Shown here: piece by piece, positions 34,901 to 45,430 of the stretch
Layout: every line of letters starts with the position of its first letter
How positions within the stretch are numbered: position 1 is the stretch's first letter
From: Chlorella sorokiniana
Lineage: Eukaryota > Chlorophyta > Trebouxiophyceae > Chlorellales > Chlorellaceae
NCBI GenBank assembly: GCA_025917655.1
Contig: CP084620.1
Coordinates: 992,001 to 1,056,000, forward strand
DNA length: 64,000 nucleotides
Direction: 5' to 3'
Notes under the pieces: generated by a model
What the model was told of the DNA's origin: nothing
The model's database searches: none
The model's input: only the letters and a program-made list of their open reading frames with translations
Position numbers and translations under genes: made by a program

Positions 34901-37558
34901 GCAGCTGTCCGCGCGCGGAGCTTGCGGCGGCGGCGGCGGCGGCGGCGCGGCGCGTCTGCGGGCGGCGGCCTGGGCTGGATGCAGGCAAGTGCCCTGATTC
35001 CGCTTTGGTCCACTGCTGGCGGTGTTTGTGTTTCTGTTTTCCCGCAGATCCTTGCTGGTGGTCACTGATGCTGTGGCTGAAAGGTGTCAGTGGTGCATGG
35101 CTTTGCTGGTTGCCCCCGCCGCGACGCCAGCTTGCATGCGATGCGCCTGTGCTGTGCCGCGCCGCCGCCCCCGCAGGCGTTGCTGCCCCACCTGCGTGAC
35201 TTGGAGGCCTGGCTGTTTGGGAGGTGGTGAAGCACCTGTGGTGGCGCGTGCTGCTGCCGGGTGTGACCACGCCGCCGCCGCACGGCAGCTCTCCCAGCAG
35301 CAGCGGCGCGGCGGGCAGCAGCGGCGGCGGCGGGGGCGGTCGGGTCCCGCCGCGCCCTTTGCAGCCCAGAATGGCTCCGGGGGGGCGAGGCTGCCAGCTC
35401 GGCGTCCCTGCAGGGCACCCCCGCAGCTTCGAGACACCAGAGGTGGGCGGCGGGGCGTAGATGCTGCTCCGGCTGGCTTGGCTGGGCATGCCCTTATCTA
35501 GCTGCCCTCATGCGTTGCTGCCCGACTGGAACCGCTGCTGGCCCTGAAGGCTGCCAGCGGGGGCATGCATGCTTGCCCATCCCCCGCCCCACCCCCGCCC
35601 GCCTCCTACCCCGGCCTGCACCCCCTCACCCTCCAACCCCCCACCCCCCACCCCCTCCCCCACCCTGCATCCTTGAGCAGGAGGAGGCGCTGCAGCGGTG
35701 GGTGGATGCTCTGGGCGCCGTGGAGCGCGCCGTCAAGCAGGCCGACCGCCCAGCAGCCGCGCCGCGGCCCCACCTCGCCCTGCTGCACCGCCGCCTCATT
35801 GCAGCGGTGCTGCGCCGACTGGACACCCTGCTCTTCAGGTGGCTGCGCTGTGGGCGGGGGGCAGCTGCAGCGGCAGGCAGCAGGTCGGGCTGCCAGCTCA
35901 GGGAGCGCGGGCAGGCATGAGGGGCTGGCGGGGCCTCTCTGGCTGCCAGCCAGGTGCTGGGCCGAAGCAGTTGCGGCTTGCGGTGGGCAGCCTGCCATGC
36001 ATGCTGCTGGCCATCTTGGCGCCGACCCTCCTCCCCGCCTGCTCCCCGCCCGCCCCGCCAGGCGGCTGCTGCTGGAGGATGGTGACGCGCGCCCCCTCTG
36101 CCGCTGCGGCTGCCCAGCCTGGGCGGGCAGCAGGCCCTGGCGCTGGCGCTGGCCGCCGACGAGCTGCTGGGCGCGGGGGCGGATGCGGCGGCTGCGGGGC
36201 TGCTGGACCCCTCGCTGCTGCCCCACCCCCGCGGCCCCCTCACCTTCGCCACGGGCGTCAGCCTGAAGATGGCAGTGAGCCGGCTGCAGCGCTGGGCCGC
36301 CGACTGCGGCGTGCGCGAGGAGCGGCTGCCGCCGGCGGGGCGCTCCACAGAGATGAGCGACTACCGCCTGTTCCCCTGCCTGCGGGCCACGGCGGACCTG
36401 CTCATGATGCCCAAGCAGGCGGGTGCAGGGCAGATGGGGGGGCGCGGGCCTGAGGTCTGAATGGGCTGGGATGGTGTGTGTGTGTGGGGGCGGGAACTGG
36501 GGGTGGGGGGCCTGCAATGGGTGGGTGCAAGTGGTGTGTGTGGAGTAAGGGGGCTCGGCTCAAAGAGAGGAGCCGGCCCTTTCTGGCAGCGTGCCTCGGC
36601 TCACCAGCGGCCCTTCCGCGCCTGCAAGGACCGAGCGTGGCCTGCCCGCCGCACACGCCCACATCAGGCTTGGTCGGTTGACGCCTGCGCCCCCACCACC
36701 ACCACCACCACACACACACACACACATGCGACCTCCCCCTCCACCCCCAGGTGCTGGCTGACCCCAGATGCGGCGCGAGGTGGTGCCGGGCCTGCCGCTG
36801 CACCGCGTGTGCCAGCTGCTGGAGCGCTTCGAGCCCGACGAGTCGGCGCCAGACCCGCTGCCGCCTGGTGAGGCGTGTATTTTGAAGCGTGTTTCGTGTT
36901 TGCCAGTCCTGCGCTGTGCTGCGGCTGCTGGGGACGGCGTGGAGCCCTGTTGCAGCGGTTGTGGGCGACGAGGGCAAGGGCGGGGCTGGGCGGGGCTGGC
37001 AGCTCACCGCGCTGCGTGGCCCCCTTGCGGCCCTCCTGCCCCGCCCGCAGGCCTGCTGGAGGGCCTGCAGAGCGAGAGCCCGCGCAGCGACGGCGCCAGC
37101 ACGCCCTCCCCCACCGCCAAGCCAGAGGACGAGTACGCGCCGCCTGACGAGGCGATGCTGCTGGCTGACGGTGGGTGTGTGGGGGCGTTGTTTGTGTGTC
37201 TGTGTGTGTGGTGGGGTGGGGTGGGTGGGGGGGGGGCACGGCACTGGACCTGGCTGCATGCGGCACCCCGCACCACCGCCTGCACAGCGCACCACCAGCA
37301 GCGCCAAGCGCGTGAGCCGGCTGCAGGCTGCTGATCCAGCCAGCTCGCCGGTGCCCGAGCGCAGGCGTGGTGGAGCCCATGAGCCTGGACATGGGGGAGG
37401 AGAGCGACGAGGAGCTGGCCGCGCTGGCCGCCCTGCACGCGCCCGGCGGCGGCGACCTGCCGCTGGCCGCCGCCCCACCCGCCAGCCTGGCGGGCGAGCT
37501 GCGGGCGCAGCGCTTTGCGCTGCTGCGGGACCTGTGGGCGGCAGGGGCGGCGCAATGA
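31924..37558 (+). CDS. NT-C2 (EEIG1/EHBP1-type) protein with DIL-like C-terminal region
   Basis: Exons: 31924-32146, 32238-32491, 32590-32705, 32837-33174, 33312-34170, about 34437-34618, 34763-34984, about 35048-35081, 35177-35442, 35681-35838, 36062-36418, 36751-36867, 37051-37170 and 37365-37558. The N-terminus is an NT-C2 domain: VRFTYFIHVHELSW, CVRFERGAHTGSTR, YVFEEQMQLPATLYQ, TFQPKLLQLTVVP, LAAISLNLADYAS. After a long disordered part come segments like the dilute (DIL) domain of class V myosin tails: LTFWWSNVLQLRCSFSTL, LLPHLRDLEAWLFG, GVSLKMAVSRLQRWAADC, RREVVPGLPLHRVCQLLERF and EPDESAPDPLPPG. A role in membrane or cytoskeletal attachment is inferred. Introns at 34985 and 36419 use GC donors; slips at 32020-32023 and 36762-36765. 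The middle exons are the weakest part of the model. Confidence 0.7.
34367..34400 (+). repeat. 18-base C homopolymer followed by (CA)n
   Basis: Eighteen consecutive C (34367-34384) followed by (AC)n lie in an intron of the NT-C2/DIL gene. It is the longest homopolymer I saw in the window. Confidence 0.9.
36694..36727 (+). repeat. (CCA)n(CA)n microsatellite before an acceptor
   Basis: A trinucleotide CCA run turns into (CA)n, followed about 25 b later by the C-rich acceptor at 36750 of the NT-C2/DIL gene. Confidence 0.85.
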
Positions 37559-39021
37559 GCTGCCCCGCCCTGCCTCTGTTGTGCTGCGGTTGTGCGCCCT
37601 TGCTTGCTGACCCATGCCACCCTGCTTGCTGGTGTTCCGCCACTTTTGCGACAACTGTGTGGTCTGGGGCCCGGTGCTCCAGCAGAGGATGCTTTCTTCA
37701 GGGACATGGAGGCCTGACCGACTGAAGCTTGGCGGGAGGGCTTCAGAGGTGGCGTGCGACTGAACGGTACCTCCGGATCTTTCCCCCTGGTGGTGCAGTC
37801 CCACGAGCTCGCCAGCTTCCTGCTCTGCCACAGTGATCAGCTGCCTCAAGCTCCCTGCCTGCGCTGAACTGCTTCCCTGGGCCCTCTCGGAAGTCGAAGA
37901 ATTGTTGTTGCAAGTGTTTCGGTAGTAGTACAAATGGCGGGGCGCTAAGCTGTCAGGTTTCGCTAGGGGTCGGTGGTTGGGCCGCGTGGGCCTGGGGGCG
38001 CCAGGGCGAAAAGCGGGGGTGAGCAATGCAGGCCAGCGGCAGGGGGAGGCGAAGGGGGCAGGAACGGTGGGACAAAACCTGTAGTAGCAGGGAGCAGTAC
38101 GGCCTAGCTAACACCTGAGAGTGTTCCTCACGGAATGCCGATGTGCAACACGGGACAGGGGGCCCTACTGGGGACTCAAAATGGGCGTGAGGGGGTGCAG
38201 GCTTGCGGGGGGCAAGAGGAAGGGATCCTCACTGCGCGTGCGCCAGCAACCAACTCAGCCCTGGACCTAGGGACCTAGAAAGCACGCGTGACGACGGCTA
38301 GCTGGGTGCGGGGGACAGACGGGGGGCGGGGCGGCTGGCAGAGGGGCGGCGGAGAGCGTAAAGGCGCAGGGGGCGAGGGGTGCGCCGAGCAGAAAACCTC
38401 CAGCCCAATGAGAAAACTGCCAGCCATGCACATCGGCATGCAACGGGGCAACGGCAGACAGCACACGGGATCTGATCTAATGATGGAGGCCCGCTGCGCA
38501 GCAGCACAAGTATGTGCAGAGGCGCGCCGGCAACACCCGCCCCTGGTGGCCAGCCAGGCGCGGGCGGCGGCAGCAGCAATGAATGGGGGCTGCTGCAGCA
38601 AGGGCCAGTAGACGGCTGAAGGACACGAGACGGAGACAACGAAATAGGGCGGCACAATACAATTTGTCCAGGAGGGAGCAGCGCCCGCCGGGGCGGGGCG
38701 CATGAAATCAGGCGTGGAGGGGAGGATGCGGGGCGGCATGCGGGGGCTCGGGCGCACAAAAGCCAAAAACTTCAGGCGGGCCCCCGCATCATTGCAAGTC
38801 TTCATTGGGGTGTGGGGGCGTGGGACGTGTTGGGAAGTGCTGATTAAGGGGGCGGTGCTGCTGCTGCTGCTGGCGGGGGCCATGAGGCGCCCGCCGCAAG
38901 GAAGGTATGCGTGCATTCAGGGCAAAAGAATCGAACCGGGGTTGGTGACGTTTGGCGGGGTACAGCACTCGCGCGCGGCGGGTGGGGCCGGTGGCAGGCG
39001 GGGTTGTTGACGGGGCGGCTC
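37559..39021. other. Longest gene-free stretch, convergent 3' region
   Basis: About 1.46 kb between the stops of the NT-C2/DIL gene (+) and the alpha-amylase gene (-). Minus-strand openings around 38275-38916 encode Pro/Ala/Arg-rich sequence with no domain, unstable between frames, and look non-coding. No TGTAA signal was found on either strand. Part of it is probably long 3' UTR. No repeat or mobile element was recognised. Confidence 0.5.
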
Positions 39022-42000
39022 TCACTCGCGCTCCCACACCGTCCAGCAGTGGCCGCTCTCAACTGCAGGCGGGGCACGAGCAGGGGCATGAGCAGGGGGT
39101 GGGGCTGATGCAGCGGCAGCGGATCAGCAATCAGCACGGCTAGCGGGGCAGCACAGCGTTGCAGGTGCGGCCCTGGGGCACCAATGCATGGCTGGCTGCC
39201 TGGAGGTGGGCCCAGCCGGGCCTCCCATCTCACCCATGGAGGCGTCGCCCGTGGGGGCAAAGTCGCCGGGGCCGATCTTCATGATCAGCTTGTCGTCAAT
39301 CTCGGCGGCGTACACATCCCGGTCAGCAGCCAGGATGGTGACCTGCGGGAGCAGGAACGAGGCGCAGGGGAGGCCGCATGTGTTTCGGGTTTTGCAGGCA
39401 GGAGAAACAGCAAGGCGGGGCCAGGCGGCGCAGCAGCACCAGACTGGGGTGTGAGGGCAGCACGCAGAACAGGCAAGCACAGCACGCGCCCGCATGTGTC
39501 AAGGCAGGGGCGGGGACGCGCGGCGCTGGCGCCCACCTTGGAGCGGCAGTGGATGCCGAGGCGCTGGCGCAGCTGGATGAGACGGGTGATGAGGTGGCGC
39601 AGGTGCTGGCTGTTCTTGTCATACAGGTGGTCGTAAAACACTGCGGGTGTGGGGTGGCGGTGGTGTGGGCGGGGGTTGCACGTGGGCACACGCATGGCGA
39701 AGGTTGGCCTCTTAGAGCAAGGGCCGACAGGACGCTGGGTTGGGTCTGCCGTCAGGTGCGTCTCTGCGCCCCCGCCCCCCTTCAGACGCACACACGGCCC
39801 CCACCGCAGGCGCGCAGCGCTCACCCGTGGGGGTGCCGGGGTGCGTGAGGATGTAGACGTACCCCTGCTCCAGCGCGTGGTGCGGGAAGCGCCAGTGGCC
39901 CTGCGTGCTGCCCGTGTCGTGGTTCTCCAGGAAGGTGACGGCGCGGGAGGGCCACCAGCCCATGAGCCCCGGCGGCTTGCCCTGGGCGTCGCTCAGCCGC
40001 CAGTACTCGCAGCGCTCAAAGACGGCGTGCAGGATGCCCTTGGTGGTGATGTCAAAGGCGGTGGCCAGGCCCCCCCGCCGCCTCGATCCAGTTGACGATG
40101 CGCTTGCGGTGGGGGTCCTGGTTGTGGGAGGGGGTGCCGTCAAACTGGTAGGACAGGGAGTCCCAGTACTCTCCCACCACAAACTGGGGCAGCGAGGCCT
40201 CCAGGTAGTCCCGCACGTGGCTGCCGTGGAAGCCCTTGACAAAGTCCAGGCTGCGGGGCGGGGGGGGGGATGTTGGCGTGTCCGGTGGTGGTGGGTTGGG
40301 GGAGCGAGGGCTGAGAGGCCCGGGTGGGCACAGCGAGGTGCCCGTTGCCATGTTGTGACTGCTCTGGCCCAGCGACCAGACACGCTTGTTGCGAGGCAGA
40401 CGCCCTGCTGCTTGAAGAAGCAGCACAGCGGCGGCGCTCACCGCCAGCCGTCGAAGCCCACGTGCTGGCGCAGCCAGATGAGCCACTCGCAGAGGTCGCG
40501 CTTCACAAAGTCCTGGGAGTGGTCGATGTTGGGGGCGGCGGAGAAGAACTCGCCGCTGGAGCTGTTGCCGCGCCCGCCGTACTCGGACTGGTCGCCTGCG
40601 GGTGCGGGGGCGGGGTTGGCCGAGGGTGAGCCCACCAGGGTGTGCGTGCCGCAGCGACTGAGGGCACTGGATCACTGGAGCAGGCTCTGGTGCCCTGCAT
40701 CGCCCAAAAACCCCCGCCTGCACCTCCAGCCCCCACACGCGCCTGCACCCCCAATTCCCACGGGGCAGCCACCCGAGTGTCTCACCCACGATGGCGCGCT
40801 CGTCCCAAGTCATCTTGCCGCCAAACTGGTTCCAGACGCCGCCGGGGCCCTGGTGCTGCGCGCACCGGTGGTTGAGCACCGCGTCTCCCAGCACCTTCAT
40901 GCCATGAGATTGCAGCGCGCGCACGCAGCTGCAGGGAGGGCAGGGGCAACGGCAGGGGCAGGCGGTTTGTGCTCGCAGCCCCAATCCCAGCGGCGAGCGG
41001 CCGGGCCTTTGACTGGCGCGGAGCTGGCGCCAGGCCGCACGCACAGGCGCCGCCGCGGCCTGCTGCCCCCTGCCGCTCACTTGATCAGCTGCTGCTCCGA
41101 GCCGTAGCGGGAGTTGAGGTTGTAGAGGTCGCGGGGCATGTAGCCCTGCTCGGAGACGGAGTCGGTGAAGGGCGGCAGCCACACAGCGGTGAACCCCATG
41201 TCGGCAAGCTCCCGCGCCTGCCCCGACATGTGCTCAAACCAGTTGTGCCGCCAACTCTCCCAGTTGAAACCCTGCCGGGAAGTGGGGGCGGGGAGGTTGC
41301 GCTGAGGCTGCAGTGGCCAGGCACGAGCGGGGAGGGGCAGCGGCAGCCAGGCAGGGTAGCGTGCGATCATTGCCGCTGCAGGCTGTGGCAACGCCGGCCC
41401 CAAGGCAAACCCATCCAGCAGTTGATCCTGCGTCGCACCTGCAGCAGGACCTCCCGACCGGTGCCCTCAGCGCTGCCCCGCGTCCCCTCCATACGCGGCA
41501 GGTGCGGCGCCAGGCGCCGCTCCTCACTCCCCGCCGCTCCTCACGCTCCAGCTGCGGCGGCGCGTGCTGCTGCTGCGGCGCCGGCTCCGGCTCGCGCTGC
41601 AGCTCGGGCTCCGGCTCCAGCTGCAGCGGCGGCGGCGCCACTGCGGGCGCGATGCTGGGCAGGTGGTGCGGGTGCAGCACCACGTTGTTCACGCTGCCCG
41701 CGGGCTGCTGCAGCCGCGGCGACAGCGGGCGCTCCGGGGGAGGCCGCTCAGGTACTCGGCCTCGCTCACGCAGCGCAGCTCGCGGTTCAGGGCGTCCAGC
41801 TTGCGCCACAGGCGGTCCAAGTCGTCCTGAGCAGGAGAGGGGGAAGGGGGGGGCAGCTGGGCGTGAGCAAGGGCAGCTAGGCGCGGCCGGAAGGACAGGC
41901 ACGAGGGGTGACAGCCAGCGGCTGCTACCGTTTCTGCCTGCAGGCTCAAGCAGCGGGCAGGCTGAAGCCAGCAGGCAGGCCATGCCACGAGCGGTGACGG

Positions 42001-42487
42001 CGGCAAGGGAGGGCGGCGGCGCGGGGTTGGCGCAATTCAAAGCAGCTGCTGCGCTGCCGCAACAACAGAGTCAAACGCCGCCGTCGGGTGGGCAACAGCT
42101 GGCCCAATCCCAAGCCCCACCTCGTTTTCTTCCTCATCCACAGCTGCATAGACATAGGTGGGCTGGCTAAAGGCCTTCTCGGCCACCAGGCGGGCAGCCT
42201 CAACGGCATAGTCGGCCTCCTCGCCAAAGTCCCCCTCAACAAAAAGGGCGCTGTCGTCGGCCTCCAGCAGTCCCCTCCACCTGCAAACGGATCAATATTA
42301 TTGAGAAAAGCATCGCAAGGGCGGCATTGCAGGCGGGGGCTTGATACAAGCTGCTCGACAGCAAGGATTGCACTGACCCTCACCTGCTGCCCCGGCTGGC
42401 CCGAACCAGCGTCTCCCCACGGTGTGAAGGGCGCTGAGAAGCGAGCCTGCCCAAACGGGAGCTGGTCATGGGCGCCTGTCGCAACAT
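39022..42487 (-). CDS. Alpha-amylase (GH13), probably plastid
   Basis: It hydrolyses alpha-1,4 bonds in starch. Eleven minus-strand exons: 42384-42487, 42121-42280, 41545-41826, about 41439-41486, 41081-41271, 40786-40928, 40442-40595, 39835-40250, 39537-39640, 39234-39342 and 39022-39062. GH13 signatures are intact: DAVLNHRC (region I), GFDGWRLDFVKG with the nucleophile Asp (II), VVGEYWDS with the acid/base Glu (III) and [12 protein letters not shown] (IV). QGFNWESW starts the barrel; the C-domain has [15 protein letters not shown] and ends CWTVWERE. The start [20 protein letters not shown] looks like a transit peptide. Exons 2-3 encode an extra N-terminal region I do not recognise. Slips at 41736-41740 and 40070-40076; the 41081/40928 join is off phase. 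Confidence 0.93.
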
Positions 42488-43340
42488 CGTTGCTCTGACA
42501 ACTGCGGGTGGCAACAACAGCGCTGGCAGGCCGCGCTTGCTGCCGATTTTAAGTTATTTCGCTAGGTGCTGCTCTTATTAAGCGTTGTGAACCTCGGGGA
42601 CTACCGCTATCCTGCCTGGAAGTTCGTGGCCGGAAGCAAGGCGGTGGCCAAAGACCACAATTGCTGCCTTTCGAGATACTATACTGCCAGGCAAGTAAAA
42701 TGTGCGTATTGGGGCGCCCTCACGCAGCCCTTGTTACTCGGCCAATCCCCATGCAGCGTGGTAGAAAACGCACGCCTCGTGGCCCAGAACCCACCGAGCA
42801 AAGATGCATATGGTACGGCGCTTATGCGTCACAATCACAATATGCAGGGCAGAAGAACGGCGGGAGGAGGCATCGGCCCGTGTTGCCTCAGCAAGCTGCC
42901 GCCGCCGCTGCCTGCGCCCCACTGACGGCGGCGCCCTCATCTGGTACCCCTCCCTGCTGAGCAGGCACTCACCTGCATCAATCGCCTTGCAAGCAGGCTA
43001 GCGCCGTTTGCCGGGGTGACTCTCCTCCTTGCTGCCATTCTCGGCTCGCCCCAGGCCACCGCAGCACCCCGCTGCCTAGCCGTGCAGCCATGAGGCCTCG
43101 GCAGCGGTGAAGCAGACGCGCTGCTCCAGTTGTGCCGTGTGTGTGCCGGGTTGCGTGACTTGAACCTGAGCATCGTGCAGCTTGACGCCGTTGCACCATA
43201 CAGTGCGCTGTGCTGCTAGCCTGCTGCGCCTCTCATAGTGCAGTCCTTGTGTTGGAGTGGGAGTAATCGTTATCAAAGAGGCAAGCCCATCAATCGCTAC
43301 CAGAGTGGCAAGCCCACAACCTCGGGTAGAATTGGCTTCC
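42488..43340. other. Intergenic region upstream of alpha-amylase
   Basis: It contains the amylase promoter (minus strand) and the 3' end of the DUF4336 gene. The part at 42540-42900 is clearly AT-richer than the neighbours. A + strand opening at 42661-42960 encodes a basic stretch (MQRGRKRTPRGPEPTEQ) followed by poly-Ala, with no recognised family. I do not call it a gene. Confidence 0.4.
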
Positions 43341-44812
43341 TCAGGCTTGATGCCTGCTGCGCCACCACAGAGCACCCAGCGCGACCGCCACGCCTGCCGC
43401 CAGCAGCGCCCGGGAACTCCCAGCCTCGGCCCCGCCTGCTGGCGCCGGCGCCGCCGCTCCGCCGCTCCGTGGAAGAACGCGGCGGCTCCCCGCCGGAAGG
43501 CCTGCTTGCCGCCAGGGGCCGCCACCACGTCGCCGTGGGCCACCACCACCTGGTCAAAGTCGTGGCTCAGCATGTCCTCCGCCATTGCCGCCATGGCATC
43601 TGCGGCAGGCGGCCAGGGCGTGGCGGCGGTGAGAGCTGTGCGCAGGCGGATGGGAGAGATGCGGCAAGCCCACCCCGAGTGATGGGGAGCCTGCTGCCGC
43701 TGTGCGATAGCCTGCACGGCTGGCCAGCCACGGGAAGACACGCTGGCGTGGGCCACCGCTCACCCGCGTCTTTGAGCAGCCAGCCCACGGGGGTGGTGGG
43801 GCAGCAGCCGCGGTAGCCCCCACCAGGCACAGGTAGGTGTTGCGCAGCAGCCAGCCCGCCGGGCCGCCCGGCAGCGGCGTCTCTGCAGGGAGGACAGCGC
43901 GCCTGGTTGCATGCGGTAGGTGCTACACGCAGCCAGGCCCTCAAAGGACACTTCTCCCAGCAGACCTCCGCAGCAGCATCCTGTCAAACGTCGTTCAAGC
44001 ATGCGGGCGCTCACCGCCGCCCCGCTTGAAGTTGAAGGCGAGGTCGGTGAGGACCAGGGTGCGAGAGGGGCGGTACAGCAGCACAATCTCCTGCGGCGGC
44101 GCGGCAACGCAATGTTGAGCTCAGCGGCCCGCCTGCCGCCCGCCCGTAGCTGAACGCGACGGGTGCATCGCAACAGCCCCATAAGAGCAGGACGAATACA
44201 ATGGTCGCACACCATCGTGGGCGAGTGTTTTGGGCCACAGCCGGGCCCTCACCTGCATCCAAGTATTCGTGTCCTGGGTGCACCAAGCACGCACATCCCT
44301 GCTGTCCAGCCCCTGCTGGTCAAGCAGCGCCGCCAAGTCCTGGGGGCCGCGCACAATCGCATCCCACCGGGTGCCAGGAAACCGCTTCTCCGCGATGGGC
44401 GGCGCAGCCAGCACCGAGCCGGGGCAGGCGTCGCGCATCTGCGCGCCCCACAGGCAGTGTACGGCGTTGGGGGCCTGCGAGGAATGGAAGGCGGTTGCTG
44501 GGCGCAGAGTGCGCGTGATATGCGCCGCTGGCTTGGCCCCTGCGCACTGTTACGTGGGCCATGCGTTCCGCGCCATTGCGCTGCATCCTGCCGGCCCACC
44601 AGGATGAGCTTGGGTTCGCCCAGCGGGCGCAGCAGGGCCATGACGTCCGGCGTGGGCGGGAAGGAGGAGACCAGCAGCAGCGCCTTGCCGTGCTGCACCA
44701 CCGTCATGCGCACTGGGAAGGAGAACCCAGGTGAGGAGAGGAGACCGTCGATGGTGTACAGACCTGTACCACGAGCCTCGGCCAGGTGGCTTGTCAGGAC
44801 AAAGCCGCCCAT
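43341..44812 (-). CDS. DUF4336-domain protein, possibly tail-anchored
   Basis: Minus-strand exons 44600-44812, 44253-44474, 44015-44090, about 43754-43883 and 43341-43602. Landmarks of the metallo-beta-lactamase-like DUF4336 family found in plants and cyanobacteria: SSPGFSFPVRMTVVQHGKAL, LGEPKLIL-APNAVHCLWGAQ, AWCTQDTNTWMQ-EIVLLYRP, TLVLTDLAFNFKRGG, GYRGCCPTTPVGWLLKDA and LSHDFDQVVVAHGDVVAAPG. Function unknown. One base is missing in the C run 43817-43821. In the last exon the frame that ends at 43341 gives a hydrophobic tail (RALLAAGVAVALGALWW) fitting a membrane anchor. The uncorrected frame instead runs on to 43076 with no sense, so the true C-terminus is uncertain. Confidence 0.8.
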
Positions 44813-45430
44813 CGTGAGGGCGGGGAGGGGGCGGCCGCAGGCGGTAGAGCAGCCTGAGTCTGGGGGAACGGATGTCCGTCGCAGGGGTTCTTAGAGTCGA
44901 TTCAGCGGTCAAAGCAGGTGTTTGTAGCGGCCCGATGTGTCGGGAGCTGGGTTCAAGGTATACTAAGAAGAAGCGACGAAGAGCGCGTAAGGAGGTACAT
45001 AGCAAGGTTGAAAATTCACAGCGGCAGGTGATCTACTGTGTGGCAAACGAGGAAGCTTTGTGATTGTGCGGAGACCCTGATGTGGAGGCAGTACCGGCAG
45101 GCAGCGGTGCTGAGAGCCTGGGCAGCAGCAAGCCCGAGCATTGTTCAGTAACGGGAGTGCATTCGGTCATACAGGGTCCTTTGGCGACAACATGAGCATA
45201 ATCTGCAGAAGGACATCGGCAGCATACAGCTGGGGTGGCTGCCACACCAGAGTGGGAAGCAAGTCGGCAACAGGGCAGGCCATCAAGAGGATGGCCAACA
45301 CAAGGGCCTAGGCAGCTGCTGGATCCAGGATTAAAGTACCAACAGGAAGAGAAGCGTGGACACACGACGCAGCACGGGGCGGGACAGCAGGGATGAGGCA
45401 GGCGGTGGGAAGGTGCCGAATGCGTCCGAA
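44813..45430. other. Intergenic region between two minus-strand genes
   Basis: About 620 b upstream of the DUF4336 start and downstream of the NECAP stop. Mixed base composition, AT-richer near 44940-45060. No domain-bearing ORF, RNA gene or poly(A) motif was recognised. It should contain the DUF4336 promoter. Confidence 0.45.

Noticed and set aside
38920-38945. TTCGATT motif on the minus strand resembling a tRNA T-loop
   Set aside because: The flanks cannot pair as a T-stem and no acceptor stem is present.
37559-39021. Minus-strand ORFs in the long intergenic region as genes
   Set aside because: They encode Pro/Ala/Arg-rich sequence with no domain, and overlapping frames are equally open, which is typical of GC-rich non-coding DNA.
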